Counted from the stretch's first letter, positions 1-9,074 are shown. The stretch: 64,000 nt of DNA from JABCPE02 sp963520725 (GCA_963520725.1 CAUQSG010000002.1:36593-100592); one strand, 5' to 3'. Made by a program: numbers and translations. The notes: generated from the sequence alone by a model not told the origin.

Positions 1-1206
1 CATCGCCCGGATAAAGGCTTCCTCCTCGGCATCCACAGCCGGACCTTCGGGAGTGAGCAGACCGATACCTCCCGCCGTGTTCTCGTGGTCGGATGCTGTC
101 TGTTCGCGCATATCCTCTACTGTTTCCACCGGAACGGAAAGCGGAATCGGTGGCTGTCCGGCATAAGGCAGCGTGAAGTGTTCCTGCAAAGCGTTGGCGG
201 AAAGTTCCTTGCCCATGCGCGAGCCGTTCAGCACGCAGCCCGTGCGATGGTCGATAAACGTGGCTCCGTAGATGCGCCCTTCCTCCGTGTAGCGCAGCAC
301 GGTGTCGATACCCTTCTCCCTGAGCCGCGAAACGAACTTCTCCTTGTCATACGTGCCTTCAAGCACGGAAAGGACGGTGCGTTTTGTCATGTCGGCGAGT
401 TTCCGGTCCTTAATCTCCTGCTTGGAACGGGCAAACTTCTTCTGCACGGCTTCATAGCCTGCGGACTTCCCGAAAAGCGAGGACTTGAACGGGTTGCCCG
501 TCTTGTTCCCGGCATCATCGGTGACGGAATAGACCAGCCCGTGATACTCACGCCCGCACACGTTTCCCCGCGCTTCCTCCACCGTCATATTATATAAGGA
601 AAGGAGGGCGCGATATTCGCCCATCGTCTGGAAACGGTACTGTCCACTCAGAGCCTTGACGGTATTCCCGACCTGCCTTTTCACGTCGCCCGCCGAAGCG
701 TCCACCTTTCGCAGAGGGTTCTCTATCCGTTGATTCTTACGTTCCGCCGGGTGCAGCCCGTACTTTTGTTCCAGTTCCCGCCGGATGCGGTCGCTGCGGC
801 GGAAAAGGAAATCCTGATTGAGCCGCCTGCCTTTCTCGTCCACATTGATTGTCACGATGTGCAGGTGGTGGCGGTCTATGTCCTCGTGCTTTACAATAAG
901 ATACGGCTGGTCCCCGTAGCCGAGTTTTTCCAGATACTCGCGTGCGATGTCCTGCAATTCCGTATCGGTCAGCACATCGTCGGGATGCGGGTTGAGCGAG
1001 ATATGGAGTACCGGTTTCTCCACCCTCGTATGCTCCGGCATACAGGCGAGAAAACCCTCCATCGCCTTGCGTATGTCCACCGTCCCCGTGCCGTCATTGT
1101 AGATGCGGTTGGTGGTGAGCAGACGCCCTTTCGCCTCGTTGATCTTTTCCCCGTTGTAGGCAAGTGCGCCGTACAGCGACTTTCCTACACTGATTTTTGC
1201 GACCAT
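1..1206 (-). CDS. mobB: MobB relaxase, C-terminus beyond the window edge
   Basis: DNA relaxase that nicks oriT and pilots the transferred strand. The reverse strand from the ATG at 1206 reads MVAKISVGKSLYG and stays open to base 1, giving at least 402 residues. The HUH metal site is visible as HEDIDRHHLHIV (His107, then His113, His114 and His116). Tyr12 and Tyr17 near the N-terminus are candidates for the nicking residue. This fits the relaxase/mobilization nuclease family of Bacteroides elements. The start overlaps the mobA end by about 22 bases, so the two are translationally linked. The C-terminus is lost at the window edge. Confidence 0.9.
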   Translation of the reverse strand, partial: MVAKISVGKSLYGALAYNGEKINEAKGRLLTTNRIYNDGTGTVDIRKAMEGFLACMPEHTRVEKPVLHISLNPHPDDVLTDTELQDIAREYLEKLGYGDQPYLIVKHEDIDRHHLHIVTINVDEKGRRLNQDFLFRRSDRIRRELEQKYGLHPAERKNQRIENPLRKVDASAGDVKRQVGNTVKALSGQYRFQTMGEYRALLSLYNMTVEEARGNVCGREYHGLVYSVTDDAGNKTGNPFKSSLFGKSAGYEAVQKKFARSKQEIKDRKLADMTKRTVLSVLEGTYDKEKFVSRLREKGIDTVLRYTEEGRIYGATFIDHRTGCVLNGSRMGKELSANALQEHFTLPYAGQPPIPLSVPVETVEDMREQTASDHENTAGGIGLLTPEGPAVDAEEEAFIRAM

Positions 1207-1610
1207 TTCGCCTCCATTTCCCTTGAAAGTTCCACAATCTGACGGCTCAGTTTCACGAGTTCGACGGTCTGTTGCTCCAGCTTGTAGAGCAACGCCATTG
1301 CCTTTTTCTCGGAAAAATGCAGCCTGAGTTCCTTCACGACTTGGTTGTAGTTCGTGCCTACCGCGCGGAACTGCGCATGGAAATCGGACAGTCTGGTGTA
1401 GTAATCCACCAGCGTCCTGTCCACTTTCAGCACCCTGAACGGCTGCCCGAAGAAGTGCGCCTTGATGAAAACCGACTTGGCGTAAACGCCCGACTTCTCG
1501 AACATGGCGAGGAAACGGTTGTGTTCCTCCTCGTTGAAACGGACGGTGTAGCGGAATACCGCCGGATCAAGTTTGGGATTTCTCCCGGTCTTGTTTCTTT
1601 TCTCTTTCAT
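1185..1610 (-). CDS. mobA: MobA mobilization accessory protein
   Basis: A 141-residue basic protein read from MKEKRNKTGRN. The N-terminal half (FRYTVRFNEEEHNRFLAMFEKSG) looks like a ribbon-helix-helix DNA-binding segment. The C-terminal half is helical and ends in a likely coiled coil rich in Leu, Val and Glu. This matches the MobA/MobC-type accessory factor that binds oriT and recruits the relaxase. The frame is open 45 codons further upstream, but that part crosses the palindromic gap and has unnatural composition, so the ATG at 1610 was chosen. It lies just upstream of and overlaps mobB. Confidence 0.85.
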   Translation of the reverse strand: MKEKRNKTGRNPKLDPAVFRYTVRFNEEEHNRFLAMFEKSGVYAKSVFIKAHFFGQPFRVLKVDRTLVDYYTRLSDFHAQFRAVGTNYNQVVKELRLHFSEKKAMALLYKLEQQTVELVKLSRQIVELSREMEAKWSQKSV

Positions 1611-1720
1611 ATAAACTTTGGATTTAGCGGATGGACGGCATAAGCCGCCGCTTGGGGTCACAGACACCGCAGGTTTGAAAAGCTTCCCGACTTCGGAGAG
1701 GAAGCCCGCCCCCTGCAAGG

Positions 1721-1794
1721 GCAAGTGCTTTTCGTGGCTGCTCAAAACGTTTTGAGCGGCTGAAAAGACATCTTGCTATGTTCAGGCGAACATA
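1721..1794. other. Palindrome cluster, candidate oriT
   Basis: In the 710-base gap between the divergent mobA and traA genes, bases 1721-1776 form a long imperfect palindrome around the perfect 16-mer CTCAAAACGTTTTGAG (1741-1756). CTTTTC/GAAAAG and GCAAG/CTTGC arms lie outside it. Directly beside it, TATGTTC-AGGC-GAACATA (1777-1794) is a perfect 7-bp hairpin. Position upstream of the relaxase genes, plus nested palindromes, is typical for a transfer origin or relaxosome binding site. The nick site is not identified. Confidence 0.55.
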
Positions 1795-2320
1795 AAAATC
1801 CGTCGGGGCCGGATTGGGGGAATGCCTTTCAAACTCCGGGCTGCGCCACCTGCGGCGAACCCTGCCGTTCGGGTGCAAAGTTACGCCCTTAAAGCGGTAT
1901 CGGACAGAGGCTTGACCCGGACAATCAGTGCCAACCGGCGCAACATGCCGCCACTTGTCGGGGAAGTGATACAGGTTCAAAAATATCCTTGTTTATTTGC
2001 AGCATGATTCAAGAAACGAACGATTTGAAGATATGAAAAATGAGGCTTTCAAATACCCGGCAAACCGCTTCGGCGGCTATTTGCCTGACCGGATACCCGA
2101 ACCTTCGGATACCCGGTTTTACAATGACGCGGTGATTCACGGATTCAATGACTTCATGACGCAATGTCGTCATTCATCAGTTATCCGAATCCCTGCCCCA
2201 CCGTTGAAGCGGATACGTGACGAACCGGACAGTCAGAGATTCGCGGACGCGGATATACATGTCACCGATTCCGTATCGGAGCAGGAAAACAATTCATCAA
2301 CCATTAAAACCAACAGAACC
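1795..2320. other. Non-coding leader between mob genes and traA
   Basis: This stretch upstream of traA contains no convincing gene. A frame in phase with traA is open from 2033 but has no recognisable family content. It contains structured DNA, including GGCAAA (2060-2065) with TTTGCC about 15 bases later enclosing a CCGC-TTCG-GCGG hairpin, followed by repeated CGGATACCCG-type words. It probably carries the tra operon promoter and leader regulation. That role is inferred from position only. Confidence 0.4.
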
Positions 2321-3082
2321 ATGAGTAATGAAACATTCGTTGCATTCGCAACACAGAAAGGGGGTATCGGCAAATCCACCGTCACGGCACTTGCCGCCAA
2401 CTACCTCCACAACGTGAAAGGACACAATGTCGCAGTCATAGACTGCGACACCCCGCAGCACAGCATACACGGGTTGCGTGAACGTGAAACGGGACTTATC
2501 GGCGGGAGCCTCTATTTCAAGGCACTCGCGTGTGACCACTTCCGCAAGATAAGGAAGAACGCCTACCCGGTCATCGCAAGCGACGCCCTTAACGCCCTCG
2601 ATGATGCCGAAAGGATGCTTGCCGAAGAAGAGGTGAAACCCGACATCGTGTTTTTCGACATGCCGGGAACCCTGAAAAGCAACGGCGTGGTCAAGACCCT
2701 CTCGCAGATGGACTACATCTTCGCGCCCATGAGTGCCGACCGTTTTGTCGTGGAAAGCACCCTGCAATTCGCTGTGATGTTCCGTGACAACCTCATGACG
2801 ACGGGACAGGCGAAAACAAAAGGGCTGTACCTGTTCTGGACGATGGTGGACGGCAGGGAGAAGAACGGGCTTTACGACCTGTATGAGGATGTGATCGCCG
2901 AGATGGGGCTGCCGGTGCTGTCCACCCGCCTGCCCGACAGCAAGAAGTTCCGGCGCGACCTCTCGGAAGAGCGCAAGAGCGTGTTCCGCTCGACCATCTT
3001 CCCGATGGATGCGTCCCTGCTGAAAGGGAGCGGCATCCGTGAGTTCTCGGAAGAGATAAGCCGTATCATCAGACCTCAATAA
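2321..3082 (+). CDS. traA: TraA, ParA-family ATPase
   Basis: A 253-residue P-loop ATPase of the ParA/MinD/Soj class. The deviant Walker A motif KGGIGKST is at residues 13-20. A Walker A' aspartate follows in VAVIDCDTPQHS, and Walker B is VFFDMPGTL. In Bacteroides conjugative elements this is the first gene of the tra operon, and its role in transfer is not firmly known; partition or positioning of the transfer complex is plausible. The start was set at the ATG (2321) just before ETFVAFATQKGG because family members begin there. The reading frame upstream is open but unlike a ParA N-terminus. traB follows after two bases. Confidence 0.88.
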   Translation: MSNETFVAFATQKGGIGKSTVTALAANYLHNVKGHNVAVIDCDTPQHSIHGLRERETGLIGGSLYFKALACDHFRKIRKNAYPVIASDALNALDDAERMLAEEEVKPDIVFFDMPGTLKSNGVVKTLSQMDYIFAPMSADRFVVESTLQFAVMFRDNLMTTGQAKTKGLYLFWTMVDGREKNGLYDLYEDVIAEMGLPVLSTRLPDSKKFRRDLSEERKSVFRSTIFPMDASLLKGSGIREFSEEISRIIRPQ

Positions 3083-3084
3083 TC

Positions 3085-3525
3085 ATGGGCAGCAGGAAAG
3101 TGAACACCGAAGGCATTGACGAGGAACTGTTGATAGCCTCCATCGGCAGACGCAGGCAGGACGGGACCCTGTACCACGCGCAGGAGCCGCCCGCGCCTGC
3201 TCCCGAAGAAAAAAGCGTCCCTGAAACGGAACCGCCGCCCGCGCAATACACGGCAAAGGAAAAACCGCAGAGGGACACTGTCCGCCGCAAACGGCAGGAG
3301 GACGACTATTCCGGGCTGTTCCTCCGCCGCAACGAGATAAAGACGCGCCAGTGCGTCTATATCAGCCGCGATGTCCACAGCAAGATTCTCAAAATCGTGA
3401 ACGACATCGCCGGGCGTGAAATCTCGGTAGGCGGCTACGTGGACACCGTGCTGCGCCAACATCTGGAACAGCACAAGGAGAAAATAAACGAACTGTACAA
3501 GAAACAACGTGAAGACTTGATTTGA
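3085..3525 (+). CDS. DUF3408 conjugal transfer protein (TraB position)
   Basis: 146 residues. A proline- and glutamate-rich N-terminal linker (about residues 30-75) precedes a conserved C-terminal part (CVYISRDVHSKILKIVNDIAG) ending in helices with HLEQHKEKINELYKKQ. That C-terminal block resembles a small DNA-binding fold and defines DUF3408, found beside traA in Bacteroides ICEs. The function is unproven; a ParB-like or relaxosome partner for the ParA protein is possible. The next gene encodes a shorter relative, so this looks like a tandem duplication. Confidence 0.8.
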   Translation: MGSRKVNTEGIDEELLIASIGRRRQDGTLYHAQEPPAPAPEEKSVPETEPPPAQYTAKEKPQRDTVRRKRQEDDYSGLFLRRNEIKTRQCVYISRDVHSKILKIVNDIAGREISVGGYVDTVLRQHLEQHKEKINELYKKQREDLI

Positions 3526-3527
3526 AT

Positions 3528-3875
3528 ATGGAAAAGAACCAGAAAAACAGAAGTCCGCAGCATGACGGCGGCGGTATGCTTGCCCAAGTGCAGGCGAGTG
3601 TGGAAATCCTATCCCCCGTGCCGTTAGGCGGCAAATGCGGTGAAAAGGACTATGAACGGCTGTTCATCCGTGAAGCCGAAGTGAAGGCACGCGAGGGAAA
3701 GATGGCGTATGTGCGTCCGGAGTACCACGACCGCATCATGCGCATCACCCGTGTGATCGGGCATGACAAATTGTCGCTGTCCGCCTACATCGACCATGTG
3801 CTTACGCACCACTTCAACCAGTGCGAGGAGGCGATAAAGAGCCTTTACGCCCAGAATTACGACGCAGTATTTTAA
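3528..3875 (+). CDS. DUF3408 conjugal transfer protein (TraC position)
   Basis: 115 residues from the ATG at 3528, two bases after the preceding stop codon. The C-terminal half (AYVRPEYHDRIMRITRVIGHDKLSL, then YIDHVLTHHFNQCEEAIKSLY) aligns by eye with the end of the upstream protein, so this is a second DUF3408 paralogue. The likely role is DNA binding or partition support to TraA, by analogy only. A TTG six bases upstream is an alternative start but less likely. Confidence 0.8.
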   Translation: MEKNQKNRSPQHDGGGMLAQVQASVEILSPVPLGGKCGEKDYERLFIREAEVKAREGKMAYVRPEYHDRIMRITRVIGHDKLSLSAYIDHVLTHHFNQCEEAIKSLYAQNYDAVF

Positions 3876-3895
3876 CCCTCAAAAAGAGAACGTGC

Positions 3896-4630
3896 ATGAG
3901 TGAAACAATAAGCATGACTGATATTCTGCTGACCGTATCGGTCGGCTGCAACCTGTGGTTCCTGTTCCTGCTCCTTTATGACAGGATCATGGAAACCAGA
4001 CTTGTCCGCTTCCTAAGAAGCATAGCCGGAGTGTGGCGGTCGTTGGGCGGCACGGCGGCAAAGCCCGAAACGGTAAGGGACACACCGCCCGCAGACACCC
4101 CGGACATCATCGGCAAGAGCCGTTTCAGGATGGCATCGCCCCGGACAACCGCTGCCATACCGACGCAAGAAGCCGCCACTTCGGAAAAAGGCATTGAGCT
4201 GACGGAGGAAGAGACTACTTTTGACGACGGAAACACGGAAACCGTGTCCCGTCCCGCACAAGTCCCGGAGGATAAACTCGACGAAACCTTCACGAGCCTC
4301 ACGCCTTCGGAACTGGAGTTCGGGGAGGACGAGCCGGAGGAAGAAACGCCCGACGCGCCGAGGGCATCGGGAAGCAGTTTCGACGAGATAGACGATGCGG
4401 TCAGAACCGCCAAGAACCCGGAAGCGACAACGACGGAACGGGAGCGGGCGGCAAAGGTCTTCACCGACATGGAAGGGACGGAGCTGTACGAGAAGCTGAT
4501 GACCGGCTCGTCTGAAATGAGCATCCGCATCAAGGGACTTATCGAAATCCGGCTGAAGAAGAATAAACCGAAAAAGGATTTTGTCGTCCCGGACAGTATT
4601 GAGAACTTCGACATCCGCAACTATGTATAA
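3896..4630 (+). CDS. TraD-like conjugal transfer protein, single membrane span
   Basis: 244 residues from the ATG at 3896. One hydrophobic segment near the N-terminus (ILLTVSVGCNLWFLFLLLYD, about residues 9-28) should anchor it in the inner membrane. A long acidic, low-complexity region rich in Thr, Glu and Pro (about 60-165) follows, and then a conserved helical C-terminal domain ending in VPDSIENFDIRNYV. Its place between the DUF3408 genes and traE is that of TraD in Bacteroides elements. No enzymatic motif is visible. Confidence 0.7.
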   Translation: MSETISMTDILLTVSVGCNLWFLFLLLYDRIMETRLVRFLRSIAGVWRSLGGTAAKPETVRDTPPADTPDIIGKSRFRMASPRTTAAIPTQEAATSEKGIELTEEETTFDDGNTETVSRPAQVPEDKLDETFTSLTPSELEFGEDEPEEETPDAPRASGSSFDEIDDAVRTAKNPEATTTERERAAKVFTDMEGTELYEKLMTGSSEMSIRIKGLIEIRLKKNKPKKDFVVPDSIENFDIRNYV

Positions 4631-4832
4631 CGACTAAAAAAGAATGAGAATGAAAACGTAAGACGGCATCACCCACGCGCACGGCGGTACAAGGTACAGC
4701 CAATTCGCAACGGACACACCCAAGTCCGTAGAAACAAACGGGCAACCCACTAAACCAAAGTAAAGTAATCGAGTATCAACCGCCCGACAAAGGACCATCC
4801 ACCCTTTGGACGGCACAAAACAAGAACAGTTT

Positions 4833-5144
4833 ATGAACAAGAACAACAGACAGAAACTTATCCTCTCTGCGGCACTTCTGGTTGCCGCAACCGCCTCCGC
4901 CTTCGCGCAGGGAAACGGCATCGCGGGCATCAACGAAGCCACCTCTATGGTGAGTTCGTACTTCGACCCCGGCACGAAACTCATCTACGCCATCGGCGCG
5001 GTAGTCGGGCTTATCGGGGGCGTGAAAGTGTATGGGAAATTCTCGTCCGGCGATCCCGACACATCCAAGACTGCCGCCTCGTGGTTCGGGGCGTGCATCT
5101 TCCTGATTGTCGCCGCCACCATCCTGCGCTCATTCTTCCTTTAA
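4833..5144 (+). CDS. traE: TraE, DUF4134 pilin-like membrane protein
   Basis: 103 residues. A signal peptide ends near AFAQ^GNG (about residue 26), followed by two hydrophobic segments separated by a short polar loop (KVYGKFSSGDPDTSK). This topology and its place directly before TraF and the VirB4-like TraG match a VirB2/TrbC-type pilin subunit, and the family is DUF4134. The ATG at 4833 was chosen because it gives a proper signal peptide. A 200-base untranslated gap precedes it, the only sizeable gap in the early tra operon. Confidence 0.85.
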   Translation: MNKNNRQKLILSAALLVAATASAFAQGNGIAGINEATSMVSSYFDPGTKLIYAIGAVVGLIGGVKVYGKFSSGDPDTSKTAASWFGACIFLIVAATILRSFFL

Positions 5145-5154
5145 TAAACAATGT

Positions 5155-5487
5155 ATGGCTGAATACCCGATAAACAAGGGTATCGGCCGTCCGGTAGAGT
5201 TCAAGGGTTTGAAGGCTCAGTACCTCTTCATCTTCTGCGGAGGTCTGCTGGCTCTCTTCGTCCTGTTCGTCATCCTCTACATGGTCGGCATCGACCAGTG
5301 GGTATGTATCGGCTTCGGCGTGGCATCGTCTTCCATCCTCGTATGGCAGACCTTCGCGCTGAACGCCCGGTACGGCGAACACGGACTGATGAAATTAGGG
5401 GCAACAAGGAGCCATCCCCGATACCTTATCAACCGGCGGCGGATCACCCGATTATTCAAACGGAAACGAAAGGAAGAAACGACATGA
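5155..5487 (+). CDS. traF: TraF, DUF4133 VirB3-like membrane protein
   Basis: 110 residues with the conserved opening MAEYPINKGIGRPVEFKGLK of DUF4133. Two membrane segments (about residues 22-60) follow, then a basic C-terminus (RYLINRRRITRLFKRKRK) on the cytoplasmic side. Size, topology and the gene order TraE-TraF-TraG parallel VirB2-VirB3-VirB4. Its stop overlaps the traG start (ATGA at 5484), so the two are probably translationally coupled. Confidence 0.87.
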   Translation: MAEYPINKGIGRPVEFKGLKAQYLFIFCGGLLALFVLFVILYMVGIDQWVCIGFGVASSSILVWQTFALNARYGEHGLMKLGATRSHPRYLINRRRITRLFKRKRKEETT

Positions 5488-7988
5488 GGAATACATCCAA
5501 AATGACAACACTGGAAAACAAGTTCCCGCTATTGGCGGTGGAGCAAGGTTGCATCATCTCCAAAGACGCCGACATCACGGTGGCTTTCGAGGTGGAACTG
5601 CCGGAGCTTTATACCGTGACGGGTGCGGAGTACGAGGCTATACACGGCTGCTGGTGCAAGGCGATCAAGGTGCTGCCGGACTTCTCCGTCGTCCACAAGC
5701 AGGACTGGTTCATCAAGGAGAAGTACACGCCGGAACTTCACAAGGACGACATGAGTTTTTTGAGCCGCTCTTTCGAGCGGCACTTCAACGAGCGACCGTA
5801 CCTGAAGCACACGTGCTACCTCTACCTGACCAAGACGACGAAGGAGCGTAACCGGATGCAGAGCAATTTCAGCACGCTGTGCCGGGGGCATATCATCCCG
5901 AAGGAACTGGACAAGGAAACAGCCGCGAAGTTCATGGAGGCTGCGGAACAGTTCGAGCGCATCATCAACGACAGCGGCTTTGTCAGGCTGCGCCGCCTCT
6001 CCACCGACGAGATCGTGGGGACAGACGGCAAAGCCGGACTGATAGAGCGTTACTTCTCGCTCATGCCCGAAGGCGACGCCACGTTACAGGACATAGACCT
6101 CTCGGCACGGGAGATGCGCATCGGCGACAATCGCCTGTGCCTGCACACCCTGTCCGACGCGGAAGACCTTCCCGGCACGGTGGCTACCGACACACGGTAT
6201 GAGAAACTCTCCACCGACCGCTCGGACTGCCGCCTCTCCTTCGCCTCCCCGGTGGGGCTGCTGCTCTCCTGCAACCACATTTACAACCAGTACGTGATTA
6301 TCGACAACAGCGAGGAGAACCTTCAAAAATTCGAGAAGTCCGCAAGGAATATGCAGTCGTTATCCCGATACAGCCGGAGCAACAGCATCAACCGCGAGTG
6401 GATAGACCGCTACCTGAACGAGGCGCACTCCTACGGGCTGACCTCGGTGCGGGCGCACTTCAACGTCATGGCGTGGAGCGACGACGCGGAAGAGCTGAAG
6501 CACATAAAGAACGACGTGGGCAGCCAGCTGGCAAGCATGGAGTGCGTGCCGCGCCACAACACCATCGACTGCCCGACACTTTATTGGGCGGCTATGCCCG
6601 GCAACGCGGCGGACTTTCCGGCGGAAGAGAGTTTCCACACCTTCATCGAACAGGCGGTGTGCCTCTTCACGGAGGAAACCAACTACCGCAGCTCGCTCTC
6701 GCCCTTCGGCATCAAGATGGTGGACAGGCTCACGGGAAAACCGCTGCACCTCGACATCAGTGACCTGCCGATGAAGCGGGGCATCACCACGAACCGTAAC
6801 AAGTTCGTATTAGGTCCTTCGGGCAGTGGCAAGTCGTTCTTCATGAACCACCTCGTGCGGCAATACTACGAGCAGGGCGCGCATGTGGTATTGGTGGACA
6901 CGGGAAACTCCTATCAAGGGCTATGCGAGATGATACGGCGCAAGACGGGCGGCACGGACGGCGTGTATTTTACCTACACGGAGGAGAAGCCCATCAGCTT
7001 CAACCCGTTCTATACCGACGACTACGTGTTCGACGTGGAGAAAAAGGACAGCATAAAGACGCTGCTGCTGACGCTCTGGAAGTCGGAGGACGACAAGGTG
7101 ACGAAAACCGAAAGCGGGGAATTGGGCAGTGCCGTGAGTGCCTACATCGAGCGCATCAGGGCTGACCGGAGCATCGTCCCCTCGTTCAACACCTTCTACG
7201 AGTACATGCGCGACGACTACCGCAGGGAACTGGCGGAACGCGACATCAAGGTGGAGAAGGAGGACTTCAACATCGACAACATGCTCACCACCATGCGGCA
7301 GTATTACCGGGGCGGACGCTACGACTTCCTGCTCAACTCGGCGGAGAACATCGACCTGCTGGGCAAACGGTTCATCGTCTTCGAGATCGATTCCATCAAG
7401 GACAACCGCGAACTGTTCCCGGTAGTGACCATCATCATCATGGAAGCCTTCATCAACAAGATGCGGCGTCTGAAAGGTGTGAGAAAGCAGCTTATCGTGG
7501 AAGAGGCTTGGAAGGCTCTCTCGTCGGCGAACATGGCTGATTACCTGCGCTATATGTACAAGACGGTGCGCAAATACTTCGGTGAGGCAATCGTGGTGAC
7601 GCAGGAGGTGGACGACATCATTTCCTCGCCCGTCGTCAAGGAGAGCATCATCAACAACTCGGACTGTAAAATCCTGCTTGACCAGCGCAAGTACATGAAC
7701 AAGTTCGACCAGATTCAGGCGTTGCTCGGACTGACGGAGAAGGAGAAGTCGCAGATACTCTCCATCAACATGGCGAACAACCCCTCACGGCTCTACAAGG
7801 AGGTGTGGATAGGCTTGGGCGGCACGCAGTCGGCGGTCTATGCCACCGAGGTGAGCGCGGAAGAGTATCTGGCGTACACCACCGAGGAAACGGAAAAGGT
7901 GGAGGTGTACCGTCTGGCGGAGCAATTGGGCGGCGACATCGAAGCCGCCATCCGACAGCTTGCCGAAAGACGGAGAAACAAGCAGTAA
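5484..7988 (+). CDS. traG: TraG, VirB4-family conjugation ATPase
   Basis: 834 residues. This is the motor ATPase of the type IV secretion channel at the inner membrane. The Walker A motif GPSGSGKS is near residue 443, after LPMKRGITTNRNKFVL. Walker B lies in KQLIVEEAWKAL near residue 669, and arginine-rich and Q-containing motifs follow (VVTQEVDDI, LLDQRK). The N-terminal 400 residues match the TraG N-terminal region of Bacteroides ICEs. The start is the ATG at 5484, which overlaps the traF stop. Despite the shared name it is unrelated to the VirD4/TraG coupling proteins of Proteobacteria. Confidence 0.93.
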   Translation: MRNTSKMTTLENKFPLLAVEQGCIISKDADITVAFEVELPELYTVTGAEYEAIHGCWCKAIKVLPDFSVVHKQDWFIKEKYTPELHKDDMSFLSRSFERHFNERPYLKHTCYLYLTKTTKERNRMQSNFSTLCRGHIIPKELDKETAAKFMEAAEQFERIINDSGFVRLRRLSTDEIVGTDGKAGLIERYFSLMPEGDATLQDIDLSAREMRIGDNRLCLHTLSDAEDLPGTVATDTRYEKLSTDRSDCRLSFASPVGLLLSCNHIYNQYVIIDNSEENLQKFEKSARNMQSLSRYSRSNSINREWIDRYLNEAHSYGLTSVRAHFNVMAWSDDAEELKHIKNDVGSQLASMECVPRHNTIDCPTLYWAAMPGNAADFPAEESFHTFIEQAVCLFTEETNYRSSLSPFGIKMVDRLTGKPLHLDISDLPMKRGITTNRNKFVLGPSGSGKSFFMNHLVRQYYEQGAHVVLVDTGNSYQGLCEMIRRKTGGTDGVYFTYTEEKPISFNPFYTDDYVFDVEKKDSIKTLLLTLWKSEDDKVTKTESGELGSAVSAYIERIRADRSIVPSFNTFYEYMRDDYRRELAERDIKVEKEDFNIDNMLTTMRQYYRGGRYDFLLNSAENIDLLGKRFIVFEIDSIKDNRELFPVVTIIIMEAFINKMRRLKGVRKQLIVEEAWKALSSANMADYLRYMYKTVRKYFGEAIVVTQEVDDIISSPVVKESIINNSDCKILLDQRKYMNKFDQIQALLGLTEKEKSQILSINMANNPSRLYKEVWIGLGGTQSAVYATEVSAEEYLAYTTEETEKVEVYRLAEQLGGDIEAAIRQLAERRRNKQ

Positions 7989-8037
7989 GTAATCAATAAT
8001 CGGTAAAACAGATTTATCAACGAAAAAAGAAAAGCGT

Positions 8038-8418
8038 ATGAGCATATCAAGAATGAAGATGCTGCAAGTCAGCAAGTGTCTGATCGGATTGGCGGTCATG
8101 GTGCTGCAATCCTGCGACGTGGCGGAGAACCGCCGCGACCTGCTGTGCGGGAATTGGGAAAGCGTGGAGGGCAAGCCCGACGTGCTTATCTACAAGGAGG
8201 GCGAAGCCTACAAGGTGACGGTATTCAAACGGAGCGGCATCCGCCGCAGGCTGAAACCGGAAACCTACCTCTTGCAGGAGGAGAACGGCAACCTGTTCAT
8301 GAACACCGGCTTCCGCATCGACGTGGCGTATAACGAAGCCACCGACGTGCTGACCTTCTCACCGAACGGGGACTACGTGCGTGTGAAGCCGCAGCCGGAA
8401 ACTCCGGCAGGAAAATAA
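8038..8418 (+). CDS. DUF3876 lipoprotein (TraH position)
   Basis: 126 residues with a lipoprotein signal: a hydrophobic stretch ending in the lipobox LQSC at about residues 23-26. The mature part contains LLCGNWESVEGKPDVLIYKE and looks like a small beta-rich domain. DUF3876 members sit between traG and traI in Bacteroides conjugative elements. It probably resides in the periplasm, anchored to a membrane as part of the secretion complex. Its biochemical role is unknown. Confidence 0.8.
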   Translation: MSISRMKMLQVSKCLIGLAVMVLQSCDVAENRRDLLCGNWESVEGKPDVLIYKEGEAYKVTVFKRSGIRRRLKPETYLLQEENGNLFMNTGFRIDVAYNEATDVLTFSPNGDYVRVKPQPETPAGK

Positions 8419-8441
8419 GAACCGCTAAAATCCAAAGAAAC

Positions 8442-9071
8442 ATGAGAACAAGAATAACATTCGTCATCTGCCTGTGCCTGCTTCTCGCGGGCAGGGCTTC
8501 CGCCCAATGGGTCGTGAGCGATCCGGGCAATCTGGCGCAGGGCATCATCAATGCCTCGAAGAACATCATCCACACCTCGAAGACCGCCACGAACATGGTG
8601 AATAACTTTCAGGAAACGGTGAAAATCTACGAGCAGGGCAAGAAGTATTACGACGCCCTCAAATCCGTGAACAATCTGGTCAAGGACGCCCGCAAGGTGC
8701 AGCAGACCATACTGATGGTAGGCGACATCACGGACATCTACGTGACCAGCTTCCAGAAGATGCTGCGCGACGACAACTTCACGGTGGAGGAACTCGGAGC
8801 CATCGCCTTCGGGTACACGAAGCTGCTGGAGGAATCCAATGACGTGCTTACGGAGTTGAAGAACGTGGTGAACATCACCACGCTCTCCATGACGGACAAG
8901 GAGCGCATGGACGTGGTGGAACGCTGCCACTCCAAGATGAAGCGTTACCGCAACCTCGTGAGCTACTACACCAACAAGAATATCAGCGTGAGCTACCTGC
9001 GTGCGAAGAAGAAAAACGACCTTGACCGCATCATGGGGCTGTACGGGAGCATGAACGAAAGATACTGGTAG
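8442..9071 (+). CDS. traI: TraI, DUF4141 periplasmic transfer protein
   Basis: 209 residues with a cleavable signal peptide (cleavage likely after RASA, before QWVVSDPGN). The body is mostly alpha-helical, with long amphipathic helices such as NMVNNFQETVKIYEQGKKYYDAL. The N-terminal QWVVxDPxNLAQ pattern is shared with VirB5/TrbJ-like minor pilus proteins, so a VirB5-like role is inferred. The family is DUF4141. It sits directly ahead of traJ with a three-base gap. Confidence 0.85.
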   Translation: MRTRITFVICLCLLLAGRASAQWVVSDPGNLAQGIINASKNIIHTSKTATNMVNNFQETVKIYEQGKKYYDALKSVNNLVKDARKVQQTILMVGDITDIYVTSFQKMLRDDNFTVEELGAIAFGYTKLLEESNDVLTELKNVVNITTLSMTDKERMDVVERCHSKMKRYRNLVSYYTNKNISVSYLRAKKKNDLDRIMGLYGSMNERYW

Positions 9072-9074
9072 CCT

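Noticed and set aside
85..1242. Two 170-codon open frames on the plus strand
   Set aside because: They are antisense to the relaxase gene, whose minus-strand frame carries the HUH motif; the plus-strand products have no sensible domain.
1624..1980. 118-codon minus-strand frame upstream of mobA
   Set aside because: It crosses the palindromic candidate oriT and has odd Arg/Pro-rich composition with no family features; likely chance coding in GC-rich DNA.
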